From Gammaproteobacteria bacterium (lineage in GTDB: Bacteria > Pseudomonadota > Gammaproteobacteria > DSM-19610): a DNA stretch of 64,000 nucleotides. The DNA lies in contig JAPHQV010000015.1 in NCBI GenBank assembly GCA_026197075.1, positions 234,705-298,704 of the forward strand, read 5' to 3'. This document shows, piece after piece, positions 1 to 9,165 of the stretch (the first letter of the stretch is position 1; each line of letters opens with the position of its first letter). The notes below the pieces were generated by a model. That model made no database searches and had not been told where the DNA came from. It saw nothing but the letters and a program-made list of their open reading frames with translations. The translations under genes and the position numbers were made by a program.

Positions 1-1892
1 CCCTGGGCCAGGTCCGCCATCAGGGTCTCCTCGGTGATCTCGATCTCCAGGCAGGCACCGTCCACCTGCGCCTCCTCCAGGGCCGAGCGCACCTTATCCA
101 CCAGCCCCGTGCCCTGGAAGGCGCGGGCCGAGACATTGATGGCCACCGGCATGTGGATGCCGGCCGCGCCCCAGCGTTTGCATTGTTGCAAGGCCGTGAC
201 CAACACCCACTGGGTGATGGGCGTACCCATGCCCAGTTGTTCCGCCAGGGGAATGAAGCGCCGCGGCAACACCAGGCCTTCCTGGGGATGTTGCCAGCGC
301 AGCAGGGCCTCGGCTCCGCAGATGCGGCCGCTGCCGATGTCGATCTGCGGCTGGTAGTGCAATTCGAACTCGCCACGCTCCAGGGCATGGTGCAGTTGCC
401 CGGAGAATTGCATCTGTTCACCGGGATTGATGTCCACGGTGGCCTCGTAGAAGAGCCAGGGCGCGCCGCTGCGCTTGGCGCGCTGCAGGGCACTGTCGGC
501 ATGGCTGAGCAGGTTGTAGGCATCCTCGCCATGCTCGGGATAAAGGGCAATACCCAGGGCGCCACTCAGACAGAGTTCACGATCCTGCAGGGTGAAGGGA
601 TGTTCGAAGCAGGCCAGCACCTCGTTGGCGACCCGTTCCACGGCCTGGCCGGCGCCCTGCACGGTCGGCAGGATGATGCCGAAGTCATCGCCGTCGAGTC
701 GGGCCAGGGTATCGGTGTCGCGCACCAGGCCCTGCAGTCGACCGGCAAGTTGCTTGAGCAGGTCGTCACCCACGGGATAACCGAGGGTATCGTTGTACAT
801 CTTGAACTGGTTGATATCGAGCACCATGACGGCCAGCCGCGTACCGGGATGGCGACGGCAGTTCGCCAGGGCGGTACCCAGGCGGTCATACCAGAGAGCC
901 CGGTTGGCCAGGCCGGTGATATCGTCAGTGGTGGAGCGCTGTTGCAGGCGCTGGCGCGCCACATGGGCAGCATCGATGTCTTCCATCAAGGCATGTATCC
1001 GCAACACCCGTCCACGCCGATTGGCCACCGGCGCGAACTGGAATCGATGCCAATGCGGGTCCTCGCCTTCCCGTTGCTGACGGACCTCCACCTCCACCAC
1101 CTCGCCCTGCAATGCCTTCTGCCAGGCGGTGAGGACCTTTTCCTGGTCTTCGGGCAGGATGAGGGACAGGCAGGGAATGGGAGCCCGCAGATCATCTCCG
1201 AGACAACGGGCCAGCCCCGGGCTGTGGTAGAGCATGCGATTGTCGCTCACATCCACCGACCACAATTGCTGGGGGATGCTGTCCAGCAGGTCCTCGGCGC
1301 GATCCCGGTACTCCCGCAATCCATCTCGCTGCTGCTGCAACTTGTCGGCGCCATATTGCCAGTACGCCTCGCTGACCATGCCGAAATCCCGCAACACCAG
1401 CTTGACCAGGACGGCATTCAAGCGATCCCGGTCGGTGAGCGGGATGTCGGACTCCGCGGCGATGATTTCCTGCAGATGATTCAGAAACAGGCGATACCCG
1501 CCGAGCATCCAGACGGGACGCACGCCATGTTCCTGGTGGTGTTCCCCGATGTGGTCGAGCCGCTCTGCCCAGGCCTCGTCGGAAGGAGCGCGCAGCAAGT
1601 CCACCAGGTGAGCAAGATGGCTGCGCACCAGGTCGCCGATGTGACCGCCGGCACGCTCATGGGCGTACAGCACATCGGCCGTGGCAGGATTGTCGAAAAG
1701 ATAGTTGTAATAGACTTGGGCAAAGTGCGCCGTGCCCTGGGCGAGCAAGGCATGATAGTTGGCGAGAATACGCCTTTCATCCTCGCTGATCTGGAGGACA
1801 TAATTGTATTCCCGCGTCTGCGCCAGGTGTGCGGAACGCCTTCCATTGCGCGCCCGCTTCACCCGCCTCCGGTCTTTGATGGTTCCAGACAT
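1..1892 (-). CDS. Globin-coupled sensor with PAS, GGDEF and EAL domains (3' end beyond window)
   Basis: The frame is open from an ATG at 1892 to the window edge, about 630 codons, and lacks its C-terminus. Domains in order: a protoglobin-type sensor at about residues 25-180 (IGEHHQEHG, with His119 as the likely proximal heme ligand), a PAS-like segment at about 200-310, GGDEF at about 320-470 and EAL from about 490. The GGDEF signature reads DGDDF, so the first Gly and the Glu are replaced, while the EAL motif (AEALLRW, near residue 528) is intact. I infer an oxygen- or redox-sensing c-di-GMP enzyme that may act mainly as a phosphodiesterase. It follows fliK on the same strand, which fits motility control. 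Domain calls are from motif reading only. Confidence 0.88.
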   Translation of the reverse strand, partial: MSGTIKDRRRVKRARNGRRSAHLAQTREYNYVLQISEDERRILANYHALLAQGTAHFAQVYYNYLFDNPATADVLYAHERAGGHIGDLVRSHLAHLVDLLRAPSDEAWAERLDHIGEHHQEHGVRPVWMLGGYRLFLNHLQEIIAAESDIPLTDRDRLNAVLVKLVLRDFGMVSEAYWQYGADKLQQQRDGLREYRDRAEDLLDSIPQQLWSVDVSDNRMLYHSPGLARCLGDDLRAPIPCLSLILPEDQEKVLTAWQKALQGEVVEVEVRQQREGEDPHWHRFQFAPVANRRGRVLRIHALMEDIDAAHVARQRLQQRSTTDDITGLANRALWYDRLGTALANCRRHPGTRLAVMVLDINQFKMYNDTLGYPVGDDLLKQLAGRLQGLVRDTDTLARLDGDDFGIILPTVQGAGQAVERVANEVLACFEHPFTLQDRELCLSGALGIALYPEHGEDAYNLLSHADSALQRAKRSGAPWLFYEATVDINPGEQMQFSGQLHHALERGEFELHYQPQIDIGSGRICGAEALLRWQHPQEGLVLPRRFIPLAEQLGMGTPITQWVLVTALQQCKRWGAAGIHMPVAINVSARAFQGTGLVDKVRSALEEAQVDGACLEIEITEETLMADLAQ

Positions 1893-1984
1893 GAGCTATA
1901 TGTTTCTTATTGTTGTACAGCGGTACGGTAGCATACCGCCCGCCCCCAGGCAAAGCGGGCGAACGACCGATTGCAAGCCGGGTT

Positions 1985-3244
1985 TCAGGCAAAATAATCG
2001 ATGCTGCCGGAGCCTTCACGCAATGGAGTGACGGTGACGCTGGTCGGCTCTTCCTCCGCTTGGCCCGCCGCCGGGCGGGCGCCGCCATGGGCCTGGAAGG
2101 CCTGGGCATCCTGGCGCCGCTGTTCGGCAAGGGATTGATCCGAAACCGTGACCTGGTTCAGCTGCAATCCCGACTCACCGAGCATCTCGCGCAGACGTGG
2201 AATGGCCGCTTCCAGGGCCTCGCGCGCCACGCCATGCTGGGCCGTGAAGGTGATGTTGGCCTGATCGTTCTGCATCTGGATGCGCACCTCCATCGGTCCC
2301 AGGTGGGCGGGATTGAGACGGATCTCCGCACCCTGCAGCCGGTTGCCCACCATCCACTGGACCTGTTCGCCCAGGGCCCGGTCCCAACCGGCCTGCCCCA
2401 GGGGCACGGCAACGGTCGTGGCAGGCAGGGTGGCTGCCGGGGCCTGCGGACTGGTCACGGTCTGGGGCCCGAAACCCGTCGGGGTCTCGACCCGCGGGCC
2501 GGGTTCCGTGCCACGCGTGGCCGCGGCGCGCATCAATTCACCGAAGCGCGATTCCCGTGCGCCCTCTTCCACACTGCGCTGTTGCAGGGCCTGGTGCACC
2601 GCAGTGGCCACCGCGCGAGCGGGTTCCAGGAGCGGCAAGGTCTCGGCCTCTTTCCCTGTCACCGCCGTGGGCAAGGCAGCCCCCGGCTGGGAAACGGTGT
2701 TTTGTATCAGCGGCCGACCGGACGGCACGGCCGCCTCGTCGGCCAGGGGCATCCCGGCTCCACCCAGCGCGGCACGAGCCAGGGCGGAGGTCGTATCCGC
2801 CAGGCCGCCAGGTGCCTGGGCCGGTGTGCCGGCGGCCGCCTGGGCGCTGGCCTCCTGCCCGGCGAGCACGGCCTGCAAGGCTTTCTCCAGGTCCTCGGCC
2901 GTGGTTCCGACGGGAAGACCGGACAGTGCAGGGTCATCCGCGGGCAGGTCCAGGTGCTCACCAAGGTCTTCCAGGTCGAAGCCGGCCAGGGCCAACAGCC
3001 GGGAGGCATCCGGCAACTCCTTGCCGTCGACGGCCGGCAGCTGCCCCTGTGGATTGCCGGCCAGCAGCGCCGACAATACCAGCGGCAGGCCTTCGTCTGG
3101 CACCGGCTTGTGCCCCGCCAGGAGCTGGGCGAAGGGGTGAGACTCACCTTCAAACAATTGTTTTTCTATCTGATTTCCGCCCATGCGCAAGGCGCCCTGG
3201 GCAATTTCGGGGTTGACGGCAAGCGCTAGCAGGGGGTCGGCCAT
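1985..3244 (-). CDS. fliK: Flagellar hook-length control protein FliK
   Basis: 419 aa. The N-terminal two thirds are Ala/Pro/Gly-rich and low in complexity, as usual for FliK. The conserved C-terminal domain is at about residues 300-385 and includes LNPAHLGPMEVRIQ and IPRLREMLGESGL. FliK is exported, measures hook length and triggers the FlhB specificity switch. The start at 3244 has a GAGG box about 7 nt upstream. It is the last flagellar gene of the fliE-to-fliK run. The fliLMNOPQR genes that often follow fliK are not here; the next gene is the globin-coupled GGDEF-EAL gene. Confidence 0.93.
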   Translation of the reverse strand: MADPLLALAVNPEIAQGALRMGGNQIEKQLFEGESHPFAQLLAGHKPVPDEGLPLVLSALLAGNPQGQLPAVDGKELPDASRLLALAGFDLEDLGEHLDLPADDPALSGLPVGTTAEDLEKALQAVLAGQEASAQAAAGTPAQAPGGLADTTSALARAALGGAGMPLADEAAVPSGRPLIQNTVSQPGAALPTAVTGKEAETLPLLEPARAVATAVHQALQQRSVEEGARESRFGELMRAAATRGTEPGPRVETPTGFGPQTVTSPQAPAATLPATTVAVPLGQAGWDRALGEQVQWMVGNRLQGAEIRLNPAHLGPMEVRIQMQNDQANITFTAQHGVAREALEAAIPRLREMLGESGLQLNQVTVSDQSLAEQRRQDAQAFQAHGGARPAAGQAEEEPTSVTVTPLREGSGSIDYFA

Positions 3245-3310
3245 GATGATTCCTCGGTCCCATTGGCTGTGGATGAGGGAATCATTACAAGGATCGTGCC
3301 AGGAGCAGAA

Positions 3311-3760
3311 TCAGGATTCGTCCAGGTCCGGGCGACGGGTGCGCTGGGCGCGTTCATCGGTGTCGAGCTGCTCACGACGCTCGGCCTGGTGCCGCTCCTC
3401 GCGCCGATAGCGATCCACCACCTTGCCCAGGGCCTGGGTGCGGGTGCGGGTGGACAGCCAGTTGAGCCGCTGGCGTTCACACTCCTGGTGACAACGTTCC
3501 ACCAGGCGCTGTTGCTGCTCGATGGCCTCGTTGAGGCGGGCCAGGAACACCCGGAAGTCCTGCAGGCGCGCCACGCCCATGCCCTGCCCGCTACGCTGCT
3601 GGAATTCGCTGGAATACTGGTCGCGATAGGTCGCCAGCTCCGCGAGCTTGCGCTGTTGTTGTTCCAGGCGCTGCCGCGCCTCGCCCAGGATGCGGGCCGC
3701 CGCCTGCTCGCGGTTCTCGGCGACCTTCACCACGGGGGTCATGCGTTTGGAGCGGGTCAT
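3311..3760 (-). CDS. fliJ: Flagellar export chaperone FliJ
   Basis: 149 aa from the ATG at 3760 (MTRSKRMTPV). An in-frame ATG at 3838 exists, but its extra N-terminus does not look like FliJ. The protein is almost entirely charged, Glu/Gln/Arg-rich coiled coil, as expected for the FliJ stalk that sits in the FliI ATPase ring and moves export chaperones. It lies between fliI and fliK, the usual place. A REP-type inverted repeat separates it from fliI, so translation is not tightly coupled to fliI. Confidence 0.88.
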   Translation of the reverse strand: MTRSKRMTPVVKVAENREQAAARILGEARQRLEQQQRKLAELATYRDQYSSEFQQRSGQGMGVARLQDFRVFLARLNEAIEQQQRLVERCHQECERQRLNWLSTRTRTQALGKVVDRYRREERHQAERREQLDTDERAQRTRRPDLDES

Positions 3761-3852
3761 GCGCACCTGCCAGAAGGAAGAACTACGATGGAAACCTGAT
3801 GCATCTCTGACCCTATACCTCGCGTGAGGCTGCTGCAAGCCGCGAAAACCGC

Positions 3853-3937
3853 GAAAACCGGGGACAGACCCCGTTTTTTACGCTTGTTATTTCGTCATTG
3901 CCAGGAATGTAAAAAATGGGGTCTGTCCCCGGTTTTC
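3853..3937. repeat. REP-like inverted repeat built on GGGGACAGACCCC
   Basis: Two inverted arms of about 27 bp (3853-3880 and 3910-3937), each with the core GGGGACAGACCCC or its complement flanked by AAAACC or T/A runs, separated by about 30 bp. It lies between fliJ and fliI. A related GGGGACNGATTTATT element occurs at 59681. It could form a stable hairpin in the fli mRNA. Confidence 0.85.
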
Positions 3938-3946
3938 TGTCCCCTA

Positions 3947-5305
3947 TCACCCCGCCACCACCTTCTGCAGCTCCGCGATACTGGGCTTGAGCAGGTGGGA
4001 CTCGCCCATGTCCTGGCGCAAGAAGCGATTGAGCGCGGGATGCAGGGTCACGGCCTCGTCCACCCGCGGATCGCTGCCCGGCTGGTAGGCCCCGACGCTG
4101 ATCAGGTCGCGGTGCTGGTTGTAGATCGAGTACAGCTGCTTGAAGCGCTGTGCCGCCTGCTGATGTTCCTTGGTGACGATGTCATTCATCACACGACTGA
4201 TGGAGGCCTCGATATCAATGGCCGGATAATGACCGGACTCGGCGATATGACGGGACAACACGATGTGGCCGTCGAGAATGGCGCGCGCCGCGTCGGCGAT
4301 GGGATCGTTCTGATCGTCCCCTTCCGCCAGTACCGTATAGAAGGCGGTAATCGAACCGCCACCCACATCGCCGTTGCCGGCGCGTTCCACCAGGTTCGGA
4401 AGCTTGGCGAACACCGAGGGCGGATAACCCTTGGTGGCCGGCGGCTCACCGATGGCCAGGGCGATCTCGCGCTGCGCCTGGGCGAAACGGGTCAGGGAAT
4501 CCATCAACAGCAAGACATTCTTGCCCTGGTCGCGGAAATGCTCGGCGATGCTGGTGGCCATCATGGCCCCATGCAGGCGCATGAGGGGCGAGTTGTCCGC
4601 CGGCGTGGCCACCACCACGGAGCGGGCCAGGCCCTTCGGGCCAAGGATGTTGTCGACGAATTCCTTTACTTCACGTCCACGTTCGCCGATCAGCCCCACC
4701 ACGATCACATCGGCGTTGGTGTACTTGGTCATCATGCCCAGCAGCACACTCTTGCCCACGCCGCTGCCGGCGAACAGGCCCATGCGCTGGCCGCGGCCGA
4801 CGCTGAGCAGGGCATTGATGGCGCGCACCCCCACGTCCAGCGGTTCGCGCACCGGCTTGCGGCTGAGTGGATTGATGTTGCGCCCGGTGAGCGGCACATG
4901 GGTTTCCACCTGCAGCGGGCCCTTGCCGTCCAGCGGATTGCCGGCGCCATCCAGGACACGGCCGAGCAGGGCCACGCCGGCCGGCGCCTGGCAGACACGA
5001 TGGGTGGGCACCACCCGGGCATTGGGCATCAGGCCCTGCAGGTCACCGATGGGCATGAGATAGAGTTTCTCGCCGGAGAAGCCCACCACCTCGGCTTCGA
5101 TGGGCGCACCCTGGGCGGAGCTGATCATGCAACGCCCGCCAATGGCCGCCTGGACCCCGACCGCCTCCAGGGTCAGGCCCACCATGCGCGTCAGGCGCCC
5201 CTCCACCAGCAGGGGCGGTGTGGCGCGGGCCCGTTCGAGATAGGGCTGCAGGCGCTGCCGCCACAAGGCGCCGCGGCGGGTTTCGGGAACGGTCTTGAGG
5301 CTCAC
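3947..5305 (-). CDS. fliI: Flagellum-specific ATPase FliI
   Basis: 452 aa, normal length for the family. The Walker A motif is AGSGVGKS at residues 179-186, followed by [10 protein letters not shown]. The Walker B strand NVLLLMD is at about 263-269, followed by [11 protein letters not shown]. FliI is the F1-beta-like hexameric ATPase that energises substrate delivery to the flagellar type III export gate at the inner membrane. Its ATG overlaps the fliH stop by 4 nt, which indicates translational coupling. FliH (regulator) and FliJ (stalk) are its immediate neighbours. Confidence 0.97.
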   Translation of the reverse strand: MSLKTVPETRRGALWRQRLQPYLERARATPPLLVEGRLTRMVGLTLEAVGVQAAIGGRCMISSAQGAPIEAEVVGFSGEKLYLMPIGDLQGLMPNARVVPTHRVCQAPAGVALLGRVLDGAGNPLDGKGPLQVETHVPLTGRNINPLSRKPVREPLDVGVRAINALLSVGRGQRMGLFAGSGVGKSVLLGMMTKYTNADVIVVGLIGERGREVKEFVDNILGPKGLARSVVVATPADNSPLMRLHGAMMATSIAEHFRDQGKNVLLLMDSLTRFAQAQREIALAIGEPPATKGYPPSVFAKLPNLVERAGNGDVGGGSITAFYTVLAEGDDQNDPIADAARAILDGHIVLSRHIAESGHYPAIDIEASISRVMNDIVTKEHQQAAQRFKQLYSIYNQHRDLISVGAYQPGSDPRVDEAVTLHPALNRFLRQDMGESHLLKPSIAELQKVVAG

Positions 5306-5952
5306 GCAGAGGCATCCTCTTCGCGCTCGCCGCCCAGAACCTGGGCGATGAGGGCATTGAGGCGGGTCTCCACCGAGGCATCGATCTGGGAATTGTCGGT
5401 CTGTACCCGGCAGCCACCACGGCTTTGCACCGGGTCGTCCAGCACCTGGATATGGGCCTCCTCCTCGTTCAATGAAAAGGCCTCGCGCACCAGCGTTGCA
5501 TCCTCGGGATGCAGGTGCAGGCGCACCATACGGCTGGTGATGGGCAGGGCCGCCAGGGCCTCGCGCACCACGGCGACGACCTGGCCGGGATCGGCCTTCA
5601 ATTCGCGGCGCACCAGGTGGCGGGCCACCAGCATGGCCAGTTGCGAAAGTTGTTCCTCGACCGCCGCATCCAACTCGGCAAAGGGTTGCCGCAGGGCCAC
5701 CAGCAATTGTTCCAGGCGCTGCACCTGCCTGTGGATTTCCTGCTGGCCGGCACGCAATCCCTCCTCGTGTCCCTGGGCATAGCCCTCCTTGCGGGCCTGT
5801 TCGATCTGCGCGGCGCTCATGGGCGCGGCCGGACGATTAGTCCTGGACCGCTCCTCATGGGCGCCGCGCCCTGCCCGCACACCCGCCACTTCCGGTACCC
5901 GCCAGGCCTGATAGGCGGCCTCCACATCCTCCGAGCGGATCAGCTTAGACAT
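5302..5952 (-). CDS. fliH: Flagellar assembly protein FliH
   Basis: 216 aa from the ATG at 5952 ([10 protein letters not shown]). This start overlaps the fliG stop by 8 nt and is preferred over an in-frame start 12 nt upstream. The middle is a Glu/Gln-rich helix ([13 protein letters not shown] and onward), with a C-terminal domain containing LHPEDATLV, as in FliH and V-ATPase subunit E. FliH holds FliI as FliH2-FliI and docks it at the C-ring through FliN. Translation is coupled on both sides (fliG upstream, fliI downstream). Confidence 0.94.
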   Translation of the reverse strand: MSKLIRSEDVEAAYQAWRVPEVAGVRAGRGAHEERSRTNRPAAPMSAAQIEQARKEGYAQGHEEGLRAGQQEIHRQVQRLEQLLVALRQPFAELDAAVEEQLSQLAMLVARHLVRRELKADPGQVVAVVREALAALPITSRMVRLHLHPEDATLVREAFSLNEEEAHIQVLDDPVQSRGGCRVQTDNSQIDASVETRLNALIAQVLGGEREEDASA

Positions 5953-6955
5953 ACTGCTCGCCACCCTTGCCGCCCAGTGCGATCTCGCCGGAATCGGCCA
6001 TGCGCCGGGCGATGGCGAGGATTTCCTTCTGCGCGCCCTCCACTTCGCTGAGGCGTACCGGACCCTTGTTTTCCAGGTCGTCGCGCATGATTTCCGCGGC
6101 TCGCTTGGACATATTGGAGAAGATCTTCTCGCGCATGGTCTCGTCGGCCCCCTTGAGGGCCAGGATCAGGGTATCGGATGAGACCTCGCGCAGCAGCTGC
6201 TGCATGCCACGGTCATCCACCTCGATGAGGTTGTCGAACACGAACATCAGGTCCTGGATCTGCAGGCCCAGCTCGGCGTCCACGTCCTTGATCATCTCCA
6301 TCACCTCACCCTCGATGGCGGTATCCACGAAGTTGAGAATATTCGCCGCGGCCTTCACGCCACCCACGGTGGAGGACTGCACGTTCTGGTTGCCACTGAA
6401 CTGGCGCTCCATGATTTCATCCAGTTCCTTGAGCGCCTGGGGCTGGATACCTTCCAGGGTGGCGATGCGCAGCAGCACATCGGGCCGCACCCGCTCACTG
6501 AAGAAGTTCAGCACATCGGCGGCGTGATCCGCATCGAGATAGGACAACACGATGGCCTGGATCTGCGGATGCTCGAGGCGGATCAGTTCCGCCACGGCGC
6601 GCGCATCCATCCACTTCAATGCCTCCAGTCCCTTGGTGCTGGAGCCCATCATGATACGATCCATCAGGCCGCTGGCCTTGTCCTCGCCGAGCGCCTGGAT
6701 CATCACCTTGCGCAGGTACTCCTCGGTGCCCACGCCCAGCGCCGTCTGCTGTTGTACAGTTTCCACGAAGTTTTCCAGCACATGACTCACACTGTCGCGG
6801 GACACGTTCTTGAGCGTGGCCATGGCGCTGCCGATGCGCTGCACCTCCTTCGGCCCCATGTGCTTGAGGACCTCCGAGGCCTGCGATTCACCCAGGGACA
6901 ACAACAGTACCGCGGCCCGCTCCGTGCCGTTCAATTTATGCGCGACTTCAGCCAT
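5945..6955 (-). CDS. fliG: Flagellar motor switch protein FliG
   Basis: 336 aa. It shows the three FliG domains: an N-terminal part that binds FliF (LNGTERAAVLLLSLGE), a middle domain with EHPQIQAIVLSYL, and the charged C-terminal torque domain (DDRGMQQLLREV, LKGADETMREKI). FliG is the C-ring subunit that contacts the stator. The ATG at 6955 overlaps the fliF stop by 8 nt, so it is translated with its binding partner. Confidence 0.97.
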   Translation of the reverse strand: MAEVAHKLNGTERAAVLLLSLGESQASEVLKHMGPKEVQRIGSAMATLKNVSRDSVSHVLENFVETVQQQTALGVGTEEYLRKVMIQALGEDKASGLMDRIMMGSSTKGLEALKWMDARAVAELIRLEHPQIQAIVLSYLDADHAADVLNFFSERVRPDVLLRIATLEGIQPQALKELDEIMERQFSGNQNVQSSTVGGVKAAANILNFVDTAIEGEVMEMIKDVDAELGLQIQDLMFVFDNLIEVDDRGMQQLLREVSSDTLILALKGADETMREKIFSNMSKRAAEIMRDDLENKGPVRLSEVEGAQKEILAIARRMADSGEIALGGKGGEQYV

Positions 6956-8600
6956 CTTCGTTCACCCAGTTCTTGACTACCTGCGCCACCCGTTTGGGAT
7001 CCTCGCCCGCCACGCTCTGCGCCATGGCGAGATTACCCTGATAACTGTCCTGTCCCGGTCCCTTCAGCTGACGGGCCTGGCCACCGCCGGACAGGCTGAC
7101 CTGATCCTCGCCGATCCCGCCCGTCGCGACGGCGGCTGCCGGCACCATGGCCGCGCTTTTCGCGCCGGCCTGGGCCAGCTGCTGCAAGGCGGGCCGCAGT
7201 ACGGCGAACACCAGGATCAACAGGCCCAGGGCACCCGCGCCCCAACGCGCCGCCTCCCACACCCAGGGCTGTTCCAGCAGGGCCGGTTCCGGCAAGGGCT
7301 CCATCGCCTCGGGCTGCTGGAACGCGGCATTGATCACGTTGACACTGTCGCCACGCTCGGCATCGAAGCCCACCGCTTCCCGGATCAGGGCGGTGAAGCG
7401 CTCCAGTTCCTCCGGCGCCCAGGGCTCACGCGCCCCCCCGGCACCCGGCTTGTCATCCAGTACCACCGCCACCGACAGACGCCGGATGGTACCGCTGGCG
7501 AGGCGGGTATGGCTGATGGTCTTGTCCAGTTCGTAGTTACGGGTACTGCGTCGGCTGGAAGGTCCGCTGGTTTCGCCCTTGCCGTTGTCCCCATTGGCCT
7601 CGCCCTCGGCGCCTTCCGTACCCGCAGCCACCTGCTCCGGCGCCACGCCACCGGCGGGTGGCTGGTTGGTCAGGGCACCGGGCACGCCTTGCGCCAGGCC
7701 ACCGGGACCCATGCGTTCCTCGATGAGCTGTTCGCTGCGCAGGGCCGCGAGCTCGGGGTTGTAGCTTTCCTGGGTGCGTTCGGTGACGGTGTAGTCGATA
7801 TCCGCCGTGACCTGGGCACGCACGCCACCCAGACCGACCATGGGTGAGAGCAGGCTTTCGATCCGCTGCACGAAGGATTGTTCCAGCTGACGGGTGTGTG
7901 CGAACTGGCCGGTACCGGGGGCACTGCCCTCGCGATCCCGGGGCCGGGTCAGCAGGTTGCCGCGCTGGTCGACCACCGTCACGGCCTCGGCCTGGAGGTG
8001 AGGCACACTGGAAGACACCAGGTGCACGATGGAAGCCACCTGTTCCTCGTCGAGCGAGCGCCCGGAAAACAGGTTGACCATTACCGAGGCCGTGGGATTA
8101 TCGCGCTCGCGCACGAACACGGAGCGCTTGGGCAGCGCCAGGTGCACCCGTGCCGCTTCCACATTGCGCATGGTGCCGATGGTGCGCGCCAGCTCGCCTT
8201 CCAGGGCACGCTGGAAACGCGCCGTCTCGATGAATTGGGAGGTGCCGAAGCCCTGTTCTTCCTGCAGGATCTCGAAACCCATGCCACTGCCGGCCGGCAG
8301 GCCCTGCTTGGCCAGTTCCAGGCGCGCCTGGTGCAACTGGCTGGAGGCCACCATGACGGCACCGCTGCCCTCGTCCACCTTGAAGGGGATATTGGCCGTC
8401 TGCAAGGCATCCACCACCTGGCCGGCATCCTTCTGGGACAGGTTGCCGTACAGCAGGCTGTGGTTGGGGGTCTGCATCCACAGCACCAGGGACACCCCCA
8501 CCGCCACGCTGGCGGCGATGGCGATCATGAACCACAGCTGCCGCATGGCGGGTAACTGGGTGAACCCCTGTGCCGCCGCTTCTGTTTTTACCAGTGCCAT
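6948..8600 (-). CDS. fliF: Flagellar MS-ring protein FliF
   Basis: 550 aa from the ATG at 8600. A GTG at 8615 in the same frame would add five residues, but the GGCGGA box fits the ATG better. Transmembrane helices are at about residues 22-42 and in the C-terminal quarter (ALGLLILVFAVL). The periplasmic part has the ring-building sequence LQTANIPFKVDEGSGAV and the LALPKRSVFVRE segment. The extreme C-terminus (AQVVKNWVNEDG) is the FliG-binding tail. FliF forms the inner-membrane MS ring that seeds the basal body. fliE lies 100 nt upstream. Confidence 0.97.
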   Translation of the reverse strand: MALVKTEAAAQGFTQLPAMRQLWFMIAIAASVAVGVSLVLWMQTPNHSLLYGNLSQKDAGQVVDALQTANIPFKVDEGSGAVMVASSQLHQARLELAKQGLPAGSGMGFEILQEEQGFGTSQFIETARFQRALEGELARTIGTMRNVEAARVHLALPKRSVFVRERDNPTASVMVNLFSGRSLDEEQVASIVHLVSSSVPHLQAEAVTVVDQRGNLLTRPRDREGSAPGTGQFAHTRQLEQSFVQRIESLLSPMVGLGGVRAQVTADIDYTVTERTQESYNPELAALRSEQLIEERMGPGGLAQGVPGALTNQPPAGGVAPEQVAAGTEGAEGEANGDNGKGETSGPSSRRSTRNYELDKTISHTRLASGTIRRLSVAVVLDDKPGAGGAREPWAPEELERFTALIREAVGFDAERGDSVNVINAAFQQPEAMEPLPEPALLEQPWVWEAARWGAGALGLLILVFAVLRPALQQLAQAGAKSAAMVPAAAVATGGIGEDQVSLSGGGQARQLKGPGQDSYQGNLAMAQSVAGEDPKRVAQVVKNWVNEDG

Positions 8601-8700
8601 ATCGTTATCCGCCACCCTGTCTTGCTGCTCTCAGTAACTCCGGAAGTAACCCCGACTTCCCGAGCCATCGTCATGTCCGCGCAGGCGGACACAGCGCCGA

Positions 8701-9021
8701 TCAGATCGGCATGTTCATGATGTCCTGGTAGGCATTGACCAGCTTGTTGCGCACCTGGGTCATGGCCTGGAAGGACAGACTGGCCTTCTGCAGTTCCACC
8801 ATCACCCGGGTGAGGTCCACGTCGGGATCGCCCGCCACGAAGCGGTCGCGCAGCTCGCCGGCGTTGGTCTGGGTTTCGTTGACCTTGTCGATGGACTGTT
8901 TGAGCAGGTCACCAAAATTCTGTCCGGGGGTGGCGGCGGCCGCTTCCGGCCCCTGGCCCTGGGCCGTGGCGCGCAGGGCACGCATCTGGCTGAGGATCTG
9001 GTTGACGTCGATTTCGCTCAT
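8701..9021 (-). CDS. fliE: Flagellar hook-basal body protein FliE
   Basis: 106 aa, typical for FliE. The C-terminal signature LTRVMVELQKASLSFQAMTQ and RNKLVNAYQDIMNMPI is clear. FliE joins the MS ring to the proximal rod. It is the first gene of fliEFGHIJK. I see no sigma54 promoter directly upstream; instead a BIME-like inverted repeat fills the gap to flrC. Confidence 0.95.
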   Translation of the reverse strand: MSEIDVNQILSQMRALRATAQGQGPEAAAATPGQNFGDLLKQSIDKVNETQTNAGELRDRFVAGDPDVDLTRVMVELQKASLSFQAMTQVRNKLVNAYQDIMNMPI

Positions 9022-9056
9022 GTTCCTGTACCTCTGTTATCGAACTACACGGCACC

Positions 9057-9134
9057 GTCATTCCCGTGCAGGCGGGAATCCAGTGTCTCAATACTTGCTG
9101 TTAAAACCTGGATTCCCGCCTGCGCGGGAATGAC
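9057..9134. repeat. BIME-type inverted repeat (TCATTCCCG family)
   Basis: Near-perfect inverted arms of 27 bp at 9057-9083 and 9108-9134, each carrying TCATTCCCG followed by a GC-rich hairpin and GGAATCCAG. It lies between flrC and fliE. Relatives are at 19718 (half unit), 21677 and 38227. Confidence 0.9.
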
Positions 9135-9165
9135 GCAATTCGAATGCATCCGCATCATCATCCCC

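Noticed and set aside
153..1931. 592-codon plus-strand ORF antisense to the globin-coupled gene
   Set aside because: The minus frame reads clear globin, GGDEF and EAL motifs; the plus frame has no recognisable motif and is a high-GC shadow.
3824..5782. 652-codon plus-strand ORF over fliI/fliH
   Set aside because: Antisense to unmistakable fliI and fliH; His/Gly/Ala-rich composition typical of shadows.
9022..9165. Sigma54 promoter upstream of fliE
   Set aside because: I searched both strands for GG-N10-GC with the usual flanks and found no convincing match; the BIME repeat occupies the gap.
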